Shown in pieces: positions 46,056 to 52,111 of a DNA stretch of 52,111 nucleotides. A model generated the notes under the pieces. It was not told the origin of the DNA. It saw only the letters and a program-made list of their open reading frames with translations, and ran no database searches. The translations under genes and the position numbers were made by a program. Position 1 is the first letter of the stretch. Every line of letters starts with the position of its first letter. The DNA lies in assembly GCF_000425145.1 (NCBI RefSeq), contig NZ_AULF01000031.1:1-52111 (forward strand), written 5' to 3'. The stretch is from Pedobacter glucosidilyticus DSM 23534. Lineage in GTDB: Bacteria; Bacteroidota; Bacteroidia; Sphingobacteriales; Sphingobacteriaceae.

Positions 46056-47390
46056 ATGAAGAAGCTGTTCACAACTTTATCCAATATTTGGAAAATTGAA
46101 GAATTAAGAGTGCGTATTTTATACACACTCTTAATTCTTTTAGTTTATAGAATTGGTTCATTTATCGTATTGCCAGGTGTTGATCCTGCGTCTTTAGATA
46201 CTGGTGAGGCCAAAGAAGGTTTATTAGGTTTACTTAATATGTTTGCAGGAGGTTCTTTCTCAAGAGCTTCTATTTTTGCATTAGGGGTAATGCCTTATAT
46301 TTCTGCATCTATCGTCATTCAATTATTAGGAATTGCGGTTCCTTATTTTCAGAAATTGCAAAAGGAAGGTGAAAGTGGAAGAAAGAAGATTAATCAAATC
46401 ACTCGTTATTTAACAATTATAATCACTGCTTTACAAGCTATAGGGTATGTTAAATCTCAAATAACACCTGATGCAAGATTAATTGCAGAGCCACTTTTTA
46501 GCATTACCTCAATGGTAGTACTAACAGCTGGAACTATGTTTGTGATGTGGATGGGTGAAAAAATTACTGATAAGGGTATTGGTAATGGTATTTCATTATT
46601 AATCATGGTAGGGATTATTGCTCAGCTTCCTTATGGTATTTCAGCGGAGTTCTTAAGTAGACAAAATGGTCAAGGAGGTTTAATTGCTTTCTTTATCGAA
46701 TTTGTTGCTTTATTTGCGGTTGTGATGTTTACGGTTTTGATTATTCAAGGAACCAGAAAAGTACCTGTACAATATGCTAAAAAGATTGTTGGAAATAAAC
46801 AATATGGAGGTGTTAGACAGTACATTCCTTTGAAGCTTAATGCCGCTGGTGTAATGCCGATTATCTTCGCTCAAGCAATTATGTTTATTCCTTCTACTAT
46901 CGGTCAGTTTTTTCCGGAAGCTCAATCTTCTTTATTAACATCCTTTAGTGATTATACATCTTTAGCTTACAACTTAACTTTTGCTATTTTAATTATCCTG
47001 TTTACTTTCTTTTATACAGCCATTACGATTAATCCTAATCAAATGTCTGATGATATGAAAAAGAATGGTGGTTTTGTTCCAGGAGTAAAGCCAGGTAAAA
47101 CAACAGCTGATTATATAGATGGAGTTATTTCTAAGATTACTTTACCTGGTTCTATATTTTTAGCTATTATAGCAATTTTACCTTCTATAGCCATTATTGC
47201 TGGTGTTAACTCGCAGTTTGCACATTTCTTTGGAGGCACATCACTATTAATCTTAGTAGCTGTAGTATTGGATACTTTACAACAAGTAGAAAGTCATTTA
47301 TTAATGCGTCATTATGATGGATTAATGAAAACAGGTAGGATTAAAGGACGTAATCCAGTTGGAGCAGCAACTTCCGGTTCAGCAATTTAA
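46056..47390 (+). CDS. secY: Preprotein translocase subunit SecY
   Basis: 444 residues with ten predicted membrane spans. FAGGSFSRASIFALGVMPYISASIV is the plug and second helix region, and GIGNGISLLIMVGI is the family signature. With SecE and SecG it forms the export channel. In its standard spc position after rplO. Confidence 0.97.
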   Translation: MKKLFTTLSNIWKIEELRVRILYTLLILLVYRIGSFIVLPGVDPASLDTGEAKEGLLGLLNMFAGGSFSRASIFALGVMPYISASIVIQLLGIAVPYFQKLQKEGESGRKKINQITRYLTIIITALQAIGYVKSQITPDARLIAEPLFSITSMVVLTAGTMFVMWMGEKITDKGIGNGISLLIMVGIIAQLPYGISAEFLSRQNGQGGLIAFFIEFVALFAVVMFTVLIIQGTRKVPVQYAKKIVGNKQYGGVRQYIPLKLNAAGVMPIIFAQAIMFIPSTIGQFFPEAQSSLLTSFSDYTSLAYNLTFAILIILFTFFYTAITINPNQMSDDMKKNGGFVPGVKPGKTTADYIDGVISKITLPGSIFLAIIAILPSIAIIAGVNSQFAHFFGGTSLLILVAVVLDTLQQVESHLLMRHYDGLMKTGRIKGRNPVGAATSGSAI

Positions 47391-47398
47391 TTTGATCC

Positions 47399-48184
47399 AT
47401 GCCAAGAGTTATTTTAAAGACAGCAGAAGAGATAGAGCTGATTAGGGAAAGTTCTTTACTAGTAGCTAAAACACATGGTGAAATTGCAAAGGTTATAGCT
47501 CCCGGAGTTACTACACAAAAATTGAATGATTTAGCGGAAGAGTTTATTAGAGATCATGGTGGAATACCTGCTTTTTTAAATTATAATGGATTTCCTTATT
47601 CGCTATGTATTTCATTAAATGATCAAGTAGTTCATGGCTTTCCAAGTAAGTACACACTTAAAGAAGGAGATATTGTTTCAGTAGATTGTGGTGTAGTTAA
47701 GAATAGTTTTTATGGCGATTCTGCTTATACTTTCGCAATAGGTGAAATAGATGAAGAGACCAAGAAATTATTAAAGGTAACTAAAGAGTGTCTTCTCAAA
47801 GGAATAGAAAAAGCTGTAGCAGGAAATAGAATAGGTGATTTAGCTTATGCCATACAAGAACATGCAGAAAGTAATGGTTTTGGTGTTGTAAGAGAATTGG
47901 TAGGACATGGCGTTGGTCATAAACTACACGAAAAGCCAGAAGTTCCTAATTACGGTAAGCGAGGAGTAGGAATAAAGTTAGAAGAAGGTATGGTTCTGGC
48001 AATAGAGCCCATGATAAATGCAGGAAGAGCTGGAGTGAAATTTTGGGATGATGGATGGACAGTATCAACTATAGATAAGAAACCATCCGCTCATTTTGAG
48101 CATACAGTAGCCGTTAAAAAGGGCAAAGCAGATGTATTATCGTCCTTTACGTACATTGAAGAAGTTTTAAATAATAAAATTTAA
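47399..48184 (+). CDS. map: Methionine aminopeptidase, type I
   Basis: 261 residues. The dinuclear metal ligands are visible in VSVDCGVV, GDSAYTFAIG, GHGVGHKLHE, AIEPMI and FEHTVAV. It removes the N-terminal methionine from new proteins. It follows secY by 8 bp, a common arrangement. Confidence 0.97.
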   Translation: MPRVILKTAEEIELIRESSLLVAKTHGEIAKVIAPGVTTQKLNDLAEEFIRDHGGIPAFLNYNGFPYSLCISLNDQVVHGFPSKYTLKEGDIVSVDCGVVKNSFYGDSAYTFAIGEIDEETKKLLKVTKECLLKGIEKAVAGNRIGDLAYAIQEHAESNGFGVVRELVGHGVGHKLHEKPEVPNYGKRGVGIKLEEGMVLAIEPMINAGRAGVKFWDDGWTVSTIDKKPSAHFEHTVAVKKGKADVLSSFTYIEEVLNNKI

Positions 48185-48202
48185 ATATTAAAAAATTTTA
48201 TT

Positions 48203-48227
48203 TAATTTTGCAGCCCGCTTTAGTGGG
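48203..48227 (+). promoter_or_regulatory. Probable promoter and leader hairpin before infA
   Basis: TAATTTTG at 48203-48210, followed by GCAGCCC, fits the -7 box; there is no clear TTTG -33. At the expected mRNA start CCCGC (48214-48218) pairs with GTGGG (48223-48227). The 70-bp map-infA gap otherwise shows only AT-rich sequence. Confidence 0.5.
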
Positions 48228-48254
48228 TAGAATTAAATAAATAATAATTATTAT

Positions 48255-48473
48255 ATGGCTAAACAATCCTCTATTGAGCAAGACGGAGTAATTAAAGAAG
48301 CATTATCAAATGCGATGTTTCGTGTTGAATTAGAGAACGGTCATGAGATCATAGCACATATTTCTGGTAAAATGAGGATGCACTACATCAAAATTTTGCC
48401 TGGAGATAGAGTGAAATTGGAGATGTCTCCTTATGATCTTACTAAGGGTAGAATTACTTATAGATATAAATAA
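48255..48473 (+). CDS. infA: Translation initiation factor IF-1
   Basis: 72 residues, the canonical length. OB fold with [20 protein letters not shown] and [21 protein letters not shown]. It blocks the A site during initiation. Followed by rpmJ after 4 bp. Confidence 0.98.
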   Translation: MAKQSSIEQDGVIKEALSNAMFRVELENGHEIIAHISGKMRMHYIKILPGDRVKLEMSPYDLTKGRITYRYK

Positions 48474-48477
48474 GAAA

Positions 48478-48594
48478 ATGAAAGTTAGAGCATCCATTAA
48501 GAAGCGCAGCGCTGATTGTAAGGTGATCCGTAGAAAAGGAAAATTATACGTGATCAACAAAAAGAATCCTAAGTACAAACAGCGTCAAGGTTAA
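48478..48594 (+). CDS. rpmJ: 50S ribosomal protein L36, zinc-free form
   Basis: 38 residues, a short gene. It starts [20 protein letters not shown] and ends [11 protein letters not shown]. The zinc-ribbon positions are mostly lost: only one cysteine (C14) remains, the others being Ser, Asn and Tyr, so this is a metal-free version. It lies between infA and rpsM, its usual place. Confidence 0.96.
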   Translation: MKVRASIKKRSADCKVIRRKGKLYVINKKNPKYKQRQG

Positions 48595-48625
48595 TCGAAA
48601 TTTTTAAACTATCAACAAATAATAA

Positions 48626-49003
48626 ATGGCAAGGATAGCAGGTATAGATTTACCAAAAAACAAAAGAGGAGAGATCGGCCTTACTTATATTTTTGGAATC
48701 GGTAGAAGTACAGCACAGTCAATTTTGACTCAGGCTGGAATCGATTTCAATAAAAAAGTTCAAGATTGGACCGATGAAGAATTAACAGCCATCCGTAACA
48801 TCATCTCAGAATCAATTAAAGTTGAAGGACAACTACGTTCTGAAGTACAATTAAACATTAAGCGTTTAATGGATATTGGATGTTACAGAGGATTACGCCA
48901 CAGAAAAGGCTTACCATTACGCGGACAGAGAACTAAAAACAATTCTCGTACTCGTAAAGGAAAGAGAAAAACTGTTGCTAATAAGAAAAAGGCTACTAAA
49001 TAA
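48626..49003 (+). CDS. rpsM: 30S ribosomal protein S13
   Basis: 125 residues. [26 protein letters not shown] and [27 protein letters not shown] are diagnostic. It bridges the subunits and contacts P-site tRNA through its basic tail. Confidence 0.98.
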   Translation: MARIAGIDLPKNKRGEIGLTYIFGIGRSTAQSILTQAGIDFNKKVQDWTDEELTAIRNIISESIKVEGQLRSEVQLNIKRLMDIGCYRGLRHRKGLPLRGQRTKNNSRTRKGKRKTVANKKKATK

Positions 49004-49019
49004 TAATTGATAGTAAAAA

Positions 49020-49409
49020 ATGGCTAAGTCAAAAAAAGTTACTAAAAAACGTGTTGTTGTTATTGAGCCAGTTGGTCAAGCACATATCAACGCTACCTTT
49101 AATAACATAATCATTACTCTTACCAATAATCAAGGACAAACTATTTCTTGGTCTTCAGCAGGTAAGCAAGGTTTTAAAGGTTCTAAAAAGAATACACCTT
49201 ACGCAGCATCACAAGCAGCAATTGATTGTGGAAAAGCAGCACACGATTTAGGTTTACGTAAAGTTGAGGTTTTTGTAAAAGGTCCAGGTTCAGGTCGTGA
49301 GTCTGCAATCCGTACATTACAAAATTCAGGTTTGGAAGTTACAACTATAAAAGATATAACTCCACTACCTCACAATGGATGTCGTCCTCCTAAAAGAAGA
49401 AGAGTTTAA
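49020..49409 (+). CDS. rpsK: 30S ribosomal protein S11
   Basis: 129 residues. [27 protein letters not shown] and [16 protein letters not shown] mark S11, a protein of the 30S platform that lines the E site. Normal length. Confidence 0.98.
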   Translation: MAKSKKVTKKRVVVIEPVGQAHINATFNNIIITLTNNQGQTISWSSAGKQGFKGSKKNTPYAASQAAIDCGKAAHDLGLRKVEVFVKGPGSGRESAIRTLQNSGLEVTTIKDITPLPHNGCRPPKRRRV

Positions 49410-49414
49410 TAAAT

Positions 49415-49461
49415 TTTAAAGCTAAGATTCTCCTAGCACTTGGTTAGGATGATACTTTAAA
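49415..49461 (+). promoter_or_regulatory. Stem-loop before rpsD, candidate S4 leader
   Basis: Outer stem TTTAAAG (49415-49421) with CTTTAAA (49455-49461) and inner stem TCCTA (49431-49435) with TAGGA (49445-49449) fill the 61-bp rpsK-rpsD gap and end 9 nt before the rpsD start. S4 is the autoregulator of the alpha operon in E. coli, and leaders ahead of rpsD have been proposed in Bacteroidetes. Confidence 0.5.
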
Positions 49462-49470
49462 CACAATAAA

Positions 49471-50079
49471 ATGGCAAGATATACCGGACCAAAGTCCAAA
49501 ATCGCTCGTAAATTCAGAGAGCCAATTTTTGGCCCTGATAAAGCATTAGAAAGAAAAAATTATCCTCCTGGGCAACATGGCGCTTCAAAAAGAAGAGGAA
49601 AGCAATCAGAATATGCGGTTCAGTTAATGGAGAAACAAAAAGTAAAATACACTTATGGTGTGTTAGAAAAGCAATTCTCTAACTTATTCAAAAAAGCATC
49701 TTCAAGAGAAGGTATTACAGGTACAAACTTATTACAGCTTTTAGAAGCTCGTTTAGATAATACTGTATACCGTTTAGGCATCGCTCCAACAAGATCAGGT
49801 GCTCGTCAATTAGTTTCTCACAGACACATCATGGTTAATGGTGAAGTTGTTAATATCCCATCTTATACTTTAAGAGCAGGTGATGTTATTGAAGTTCGTG
49901 AGAAGTCAAAATCACTAGAAGCAATTAGTAACTCGGTTGCTGGCCGTACTATTAATAAACACAACTGGTTAGAGTGGGATGCAAAAACCTTAACTGGTAA
50001 ATTATTACAGTATCCAGATCGTGATAGTATTCCTGAAAATATTAAGGAAAACTTAATCGTCGAGTTGTACTCTAAATAA
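49471..50079 (+). CDS. rpsD: 30S ribosomal protein S4
   Basis: 202 residues. [21 protein letters not shown], then [22 protein letters not shown] and the S4 RNA-binding domain [30 protein letters not shown]. The N-terminus has no zinc-binding cysteines. It nucleates 30S assembly. Confidence 0.98.
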   Translation: MARYTGPKSKIARKFREPIFGPDKALERKNYPPGQHGASKRRGKQSEYAVQLMEKQKVKYTYGVLEKQFSNLFKKASSREGITGTNLLQLLEARLDNTVYRLGIAPTRSGARQLVSHRHIMVNGEVVNIPSYTLRAGDVIEVREKSKSLEAISNSVAGRTINKHNWLEWDAKTLTGKLLQYPDRDSIPENIKENLIVELYSK

Positions 50080-50090
50080 TGATAAAATGA

Positions 50091-50124
50091 TTAATTGCCA
50101 ATTTCTAACGAAGTTGGCAATTAG
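50091..50124 (+). terminator. Strong hairpin between rpsD and rpoA, attenuator-like
   Basis: AATTGCCAATTTC (50093-50105) pairs with GAAGTTGGCAATT (50110-50122) over 13 bp with one G-T pair and a TAAC tetraloop, extendable by two pairs. GTTGTTTAT follows, T-rich but broken, so it may be a weak terminator that lets part of the transcripts reach rpoA. Confidence 0.6.
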
Positions 50125-50165
50125 TTGTTTATCTAAGAATTAACGATAAAACATAAGGCAAATAA

Positions 50166-51158
50166 ATGGCAATTTTAGCATTTCAGAAACCTGACAAGGT
50201 AATTATGCAGAAATCTACAGATTTTGATGGTACGTTTGAATTTCGTCCATTAGAACCTGGTTTTGGTGTTACTATAGGTAACGCTTTAAGAAGAATCCTG
50301 TTATCTTCATTAGAAGGTTACGCAATTACCTCAGTTCGTTTTTCAGGTGTATCACATGAGTTTTCTACCATCAAAGGTGTGGCAGAAGATGTTGTAGATA
50401 TCATCTTAAATTTAAAACAAGTTCGTTTTAAGAAAACAGGCGAGTCTGGTGATTCAGAAAAAATCTTTGTAATCATCAACGGTCAGGAAAGTTTCAAAGC
50501 TGGAGATATTTCTAAGTTCTCTAATAATTTTGAGGTTTTAAACCCTGATTTTGTTATTTGCAACATGGAAGACTCTGTTACCTTAGAGATTGAATTAACA
50601 ATCAATAAAGGAAGAGGTTACGTTTCTGCAGAGGAGAATAAAAATGCTGACGCTGTAGTAGGTGTTATCGCAATTGATTCAATTTATACTCCTATCAAGA
50701 ACGTTAAATACACTATAGAAAACTATCGTGTAGAGCAAAAGACTGACTACGAGAAATTACTTTTGGATATTTCTACTGATGGTTCTATCCATCCTGAAGA
50801 AGCACTTAAAGAGGCTGCTAAAATTTTAATTCAGCACTTTATGTTATTCTCTGATGAGAATTTAGTATTAGAGTCTCAAGCAAAAGAAGAAACTAAAGAA
50901 GTTGATGAGGAAGTTTTACACATGCGTAAAATCTTAAAAACTGAATTGGTTGATTTAGATCTTTCTGTTAGAGCCTTAAATTGCTTAAAAGCAGCTGATA
51001 TTCGTTCGTTAGCAGAATTGGTTTCTTATGATGTTGCTGATATGTTAAAATTCAGAAACTTTGGTAAGAAATCATTAACAGAGATTCAAGAATTAGTAAA
51101 ATCAAAAGGTTTATCTTTTGGTATGAACTTGTCTAAATTTAAATTAGACGAAGAATAA
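50166..51158 (+). CDS. rpoA: RNA polymerase alpha subunit
   Basis: 330 residues, full length. The N-terminal domain has the dimerisation block [19 protein letters not shown]. The C-terminal domain (about 255-330) has [26 protein letters not shown] with the arginine corresponding to the one that contacts UP-element DNA in E. coli. In its normal place between rpsD and rplQ. Confidence 0.98.
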   Translation: MAILAFQKPDKVIMQKSTDFDGTFEFRPLEPGFGVTIGNALRRILLSSLEGYAITSVRFSGVSHEFSTIKGVAEDVVDIILNLKQVRFKKTGESGDSEKIFVIINGQESFKAGDISKFSNNFEVLNPDFVICNMEDSVTLEIELTINKGRGYVSAEENKNADAVVGVIAIDSIYTPIKNVKYTIENYRVEQKTDYEKLLLDISTDGSIHPEEALKEAAKILIQHFMLFSDENLVLESQAKEETKEVDEEVLHMRKILKTELVDLDLSVRALNCLKAADIRSLAELVSYDVADMLKFRNFGKKSLTEIQELVKSKGLSFGMNLSKFKLDEE

Positions 51159-51188
51159 TCTTTTAAAGATTATATAAAAGCGAAAATC

Positions 51189-51236
51189 TCGCATAATTCC
51201 CGGCTCGCCATAGGGGCTTGAGCTGACGGTATGCGA
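51189..51236 (+). promoter_or_regulatory. GC-rich stem-loop between rpoA and rplQ
   Basis: TCGCATA (51189-51195) pairs perfectly with TATGCGA (51230-51236). Inside, CC can pair with GG next to a bulge, and GCTC (51203-51206) with GAGC (51220-51223). The stretch is clearly richer in G+C than the genes around it and ends 14 nt before the rplQ start. It could be an L17 leader or a dispersed repeat. Confidence 0.5.
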
Positions 51237-51250
51237 AAATTAATATAGTA

Positions 51251-51778
51251 ATGAGACACGGAAAAAAAATTAATCATTTAGGTCGTACAGATAGTCACCG
51301 TAAGGCGATGTTATCTAACATGGCATCTTCGCTTATTTTACACAAGCGTATTACTACAACCTTAGCAAAAGCTAAAGCTTTACGTACTTATGTAGAGCCT
51401 ATCTTAACTAAGTCTAAAAATGATACTACTCACTCTCGTCGTACAGTATTTCAATTGCTACAAAACAAAGAAGTTGTTACAACTTTATTCCGCGAGGTAG
51501 CTGAGAAAATTGCATCAAGACCAGGTGGTTACACTCGTATCATTAAATTGGGTAATCGTTTGGGTGATAACGCTTCAATGGCTATTGTAGAATTGGTAGA
51601 CTTTAATGAGGTTTACGGTGCAGAAGCTAAAGTTGAGAAAAAATCAACTCGTAGAAGAGGTTCTGGTAGTAAAGCTAAAAAAGCGACTCCTACTGCGGAA
51701 GCAGCGACAGAGGAAGTTGTTGAAGCTCCAGCACAAGAAGAAACTTCTAGCGAATCTTCAGAAGAAGAAAAAGCATAA
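51251..51778 (+). CDS. rplQ: 50S ribosomal protein L17 with acidic tail
   Basis: 175 residues. The L17 core, [20 protein letters not shown] to about 120, is followed by a tail of about 50 residues: first basic ([15 protein letters not shown]), then Ala/Glu-rich and acidic. The core matches the family; the tail makes it longer than the E. coli protein and is of unknown role. Last gene of the series. Confidence 0.97.
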   Translation: MRHGKKINHLGRTDSHRKAMLSNMASSLILHKRITTTLAKAKALRTYVEPILTKSKNDTTHSRRTVFQLLQNKEVVTTLFREVAEKIASRPGGYTRIIKLGNRLGDNASMAIVELVDFNEVYGAEAKVEKKSTRRRGSGSKAKKATPTAEAATEEVVEAPAQEETSSESSEEEKA

Positions 51779-51802
51779 TTATCTTAACGAGATAAATAGA
51801 GA

Positions 51803-51834
51803 AGAGGCTGTCTCAAAGAGGCAGTCTCTTTTTG
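51803..51834 (+). terminator. Terminator after rplQ
   Basis: AGAGGCTGTCTC (51803-51814) pairs with GAGGCAGTCTCT (51818-51829) over 12 bp with two G-T pairs and an AAA loop, followed by TTTTTG. The sequence also resembles the outer end of an insertion element, see the next entry. Confidence 0.85.
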
Positions 51835-51931
51835 TTTGATAATAATGAGTTAATTTAGTAGATAAATTTCATATTTTTTTTGGTATAAATACTTGATTTA
51901 CTTATATTTAAGTGTAAATCAATAAGATGTA

Positions 51932-52111
51932 ATGCCAAATAAAGTACCTGTTTTCAAGCCCTATAATCAGCATCAAATCATGATGCTTCCTCCATCCTTA
52001 GAGGAGCTTATACCTGAAAGTCATACAGTTAGAGTAGTCAATGAGGTTATCAATCGCATCAATGTAGAACCTTTATTATCAGCTTATCAGACTAAAGGCA
52101 CATCATCCTAT
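51932..52111 (+). CDS. IS1182-family transposase, N-terminal 60 residues only
   Basis: The ATG at 51932 opens a frame to the window end: MPNKVPVFKPYNQHQIMMLP, then PSLEELIPESHTVRVVNEVI and a region ending in TKGTSSY. The LPPSLEELIPESH, VRVVNEVI and GTSSY blocks are the well-known start of IS1182/DUF772-type DDE transposases. The catalytic residues are off the edge, so integrity cannot be judged. Confidence 0.85.
   Translation, partial: MPNKVPVFKPYNQHQIMMLPPSLEELIPESHTVRVVNEVINRINVEPLLSAYQTKGTSSY

Larger units (their letters stand above)
51803..52111 (+). mobile_element. Left part of an IS1182-family insertion sequence, runs off the right edge
   Basis: The transposase gene at the right edge is preceded by about 130 bp of AT-rich leader. 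The left boundary is not certain: the GAGGCTGTCTC end near 51805 resembles termini of such elements as I remember them, and the right end lies outside the window. TTGATTTAC (51893-51901) and GTAAATCAA (51914-51922) form a 9-bp hairpin just before the start codon that could hold back translation of read-through RNA. Confidence 0.6.

Overview
The window is AT-rich DNA from a Bacteroidetes chromosome, most likely Pedobacter or a close relative in the Sphingobacteriaceae. This rests on the protein families present (a type IX secretion sorting domain, DUF4293, DUF4288, TonB with an N-terminal Cys motif), on promoters of the Bacteroidetes form TTTG-N19/20-TAnnTTTG, on the str/S10/spc/alpha ribosomal gene order, and on intergenic repeats typical of the group. 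The genus is an inference. Regulatory sites and RNA elements were found by eye, without folding or alignment.

Left part (1-30000): the window opens in a type I restriction-modification locus. A start-less hsdS cassette on the minus strand is followed by a tyrosine recombinase and a full hsdR. This looks like a phase-variable specificity locus whose hsdM and expressed hsdS lie off the left edge. Mostly ordinary metabolic and cell-envelope genes follow: ABC exporter and truA; DUF4293; a repeat-rich spacer; a secreted T9SS protein; a DEAD-box helicase; fabG; a small redox/membrane operon (two DUF2892-like proteins and a TlpA-like thioredoxin) behind a Crp/Fnr-type palindrome; an exported superoxide dismutase; dapA and ligA; a four-gene LiaF-like/DUF4288/LytS/LytR sensory operon; a Bcr/CflA transporter; ald; a sugar kinase; yjdM; an MpaB-like oxygenase; and a TonB-domain protein. 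Just before rpsL lies a run of three stem-loops ending in a T-run, a candidate small RNA.

Right part (30100-51800): rpsL-rpsG-fusA-rpsJ ends in a strong terminator. About 3.4 kb then separates rpsJ from rplC. It holds an XRE-Fic protein with its own promoter and operator-like repeats, a close relative of the fungal TYR1-type prephenate dehydrogenase, and a membrane coiled-coil protein. A new consensus promoter and a leader hairpin open rplC-rplD-rplW-rplB-rpsS-rplV-rpsC-rplP-rpmC-rpsQ-rplN-rplX-rplE-rpsN-rpsH-rplF-rplR-rpsE-rpmD-rplO-secY-map-infA-rpmJ-rpsM-rpsK-rpsD-rpoA-rplQ. Inside this series there are an internal promoter before rpsH, a probable one before infA, and strong hairpins before rpsD, rpoA and rplQ, which may be autoregulatory leaders or attenuators.

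Right edge: rplQ ends in a terminator that appears to coincide with the left end of an IS1182-family insertion sequence, whose transposase runs off the window.

The most interesting items are the hsdS cassette with its recombinase, the TYR1-like enzyme inside the split ribosomal locus, the candidate RNA before rpsL, and the set of hairpins inside the ribosomal operon.
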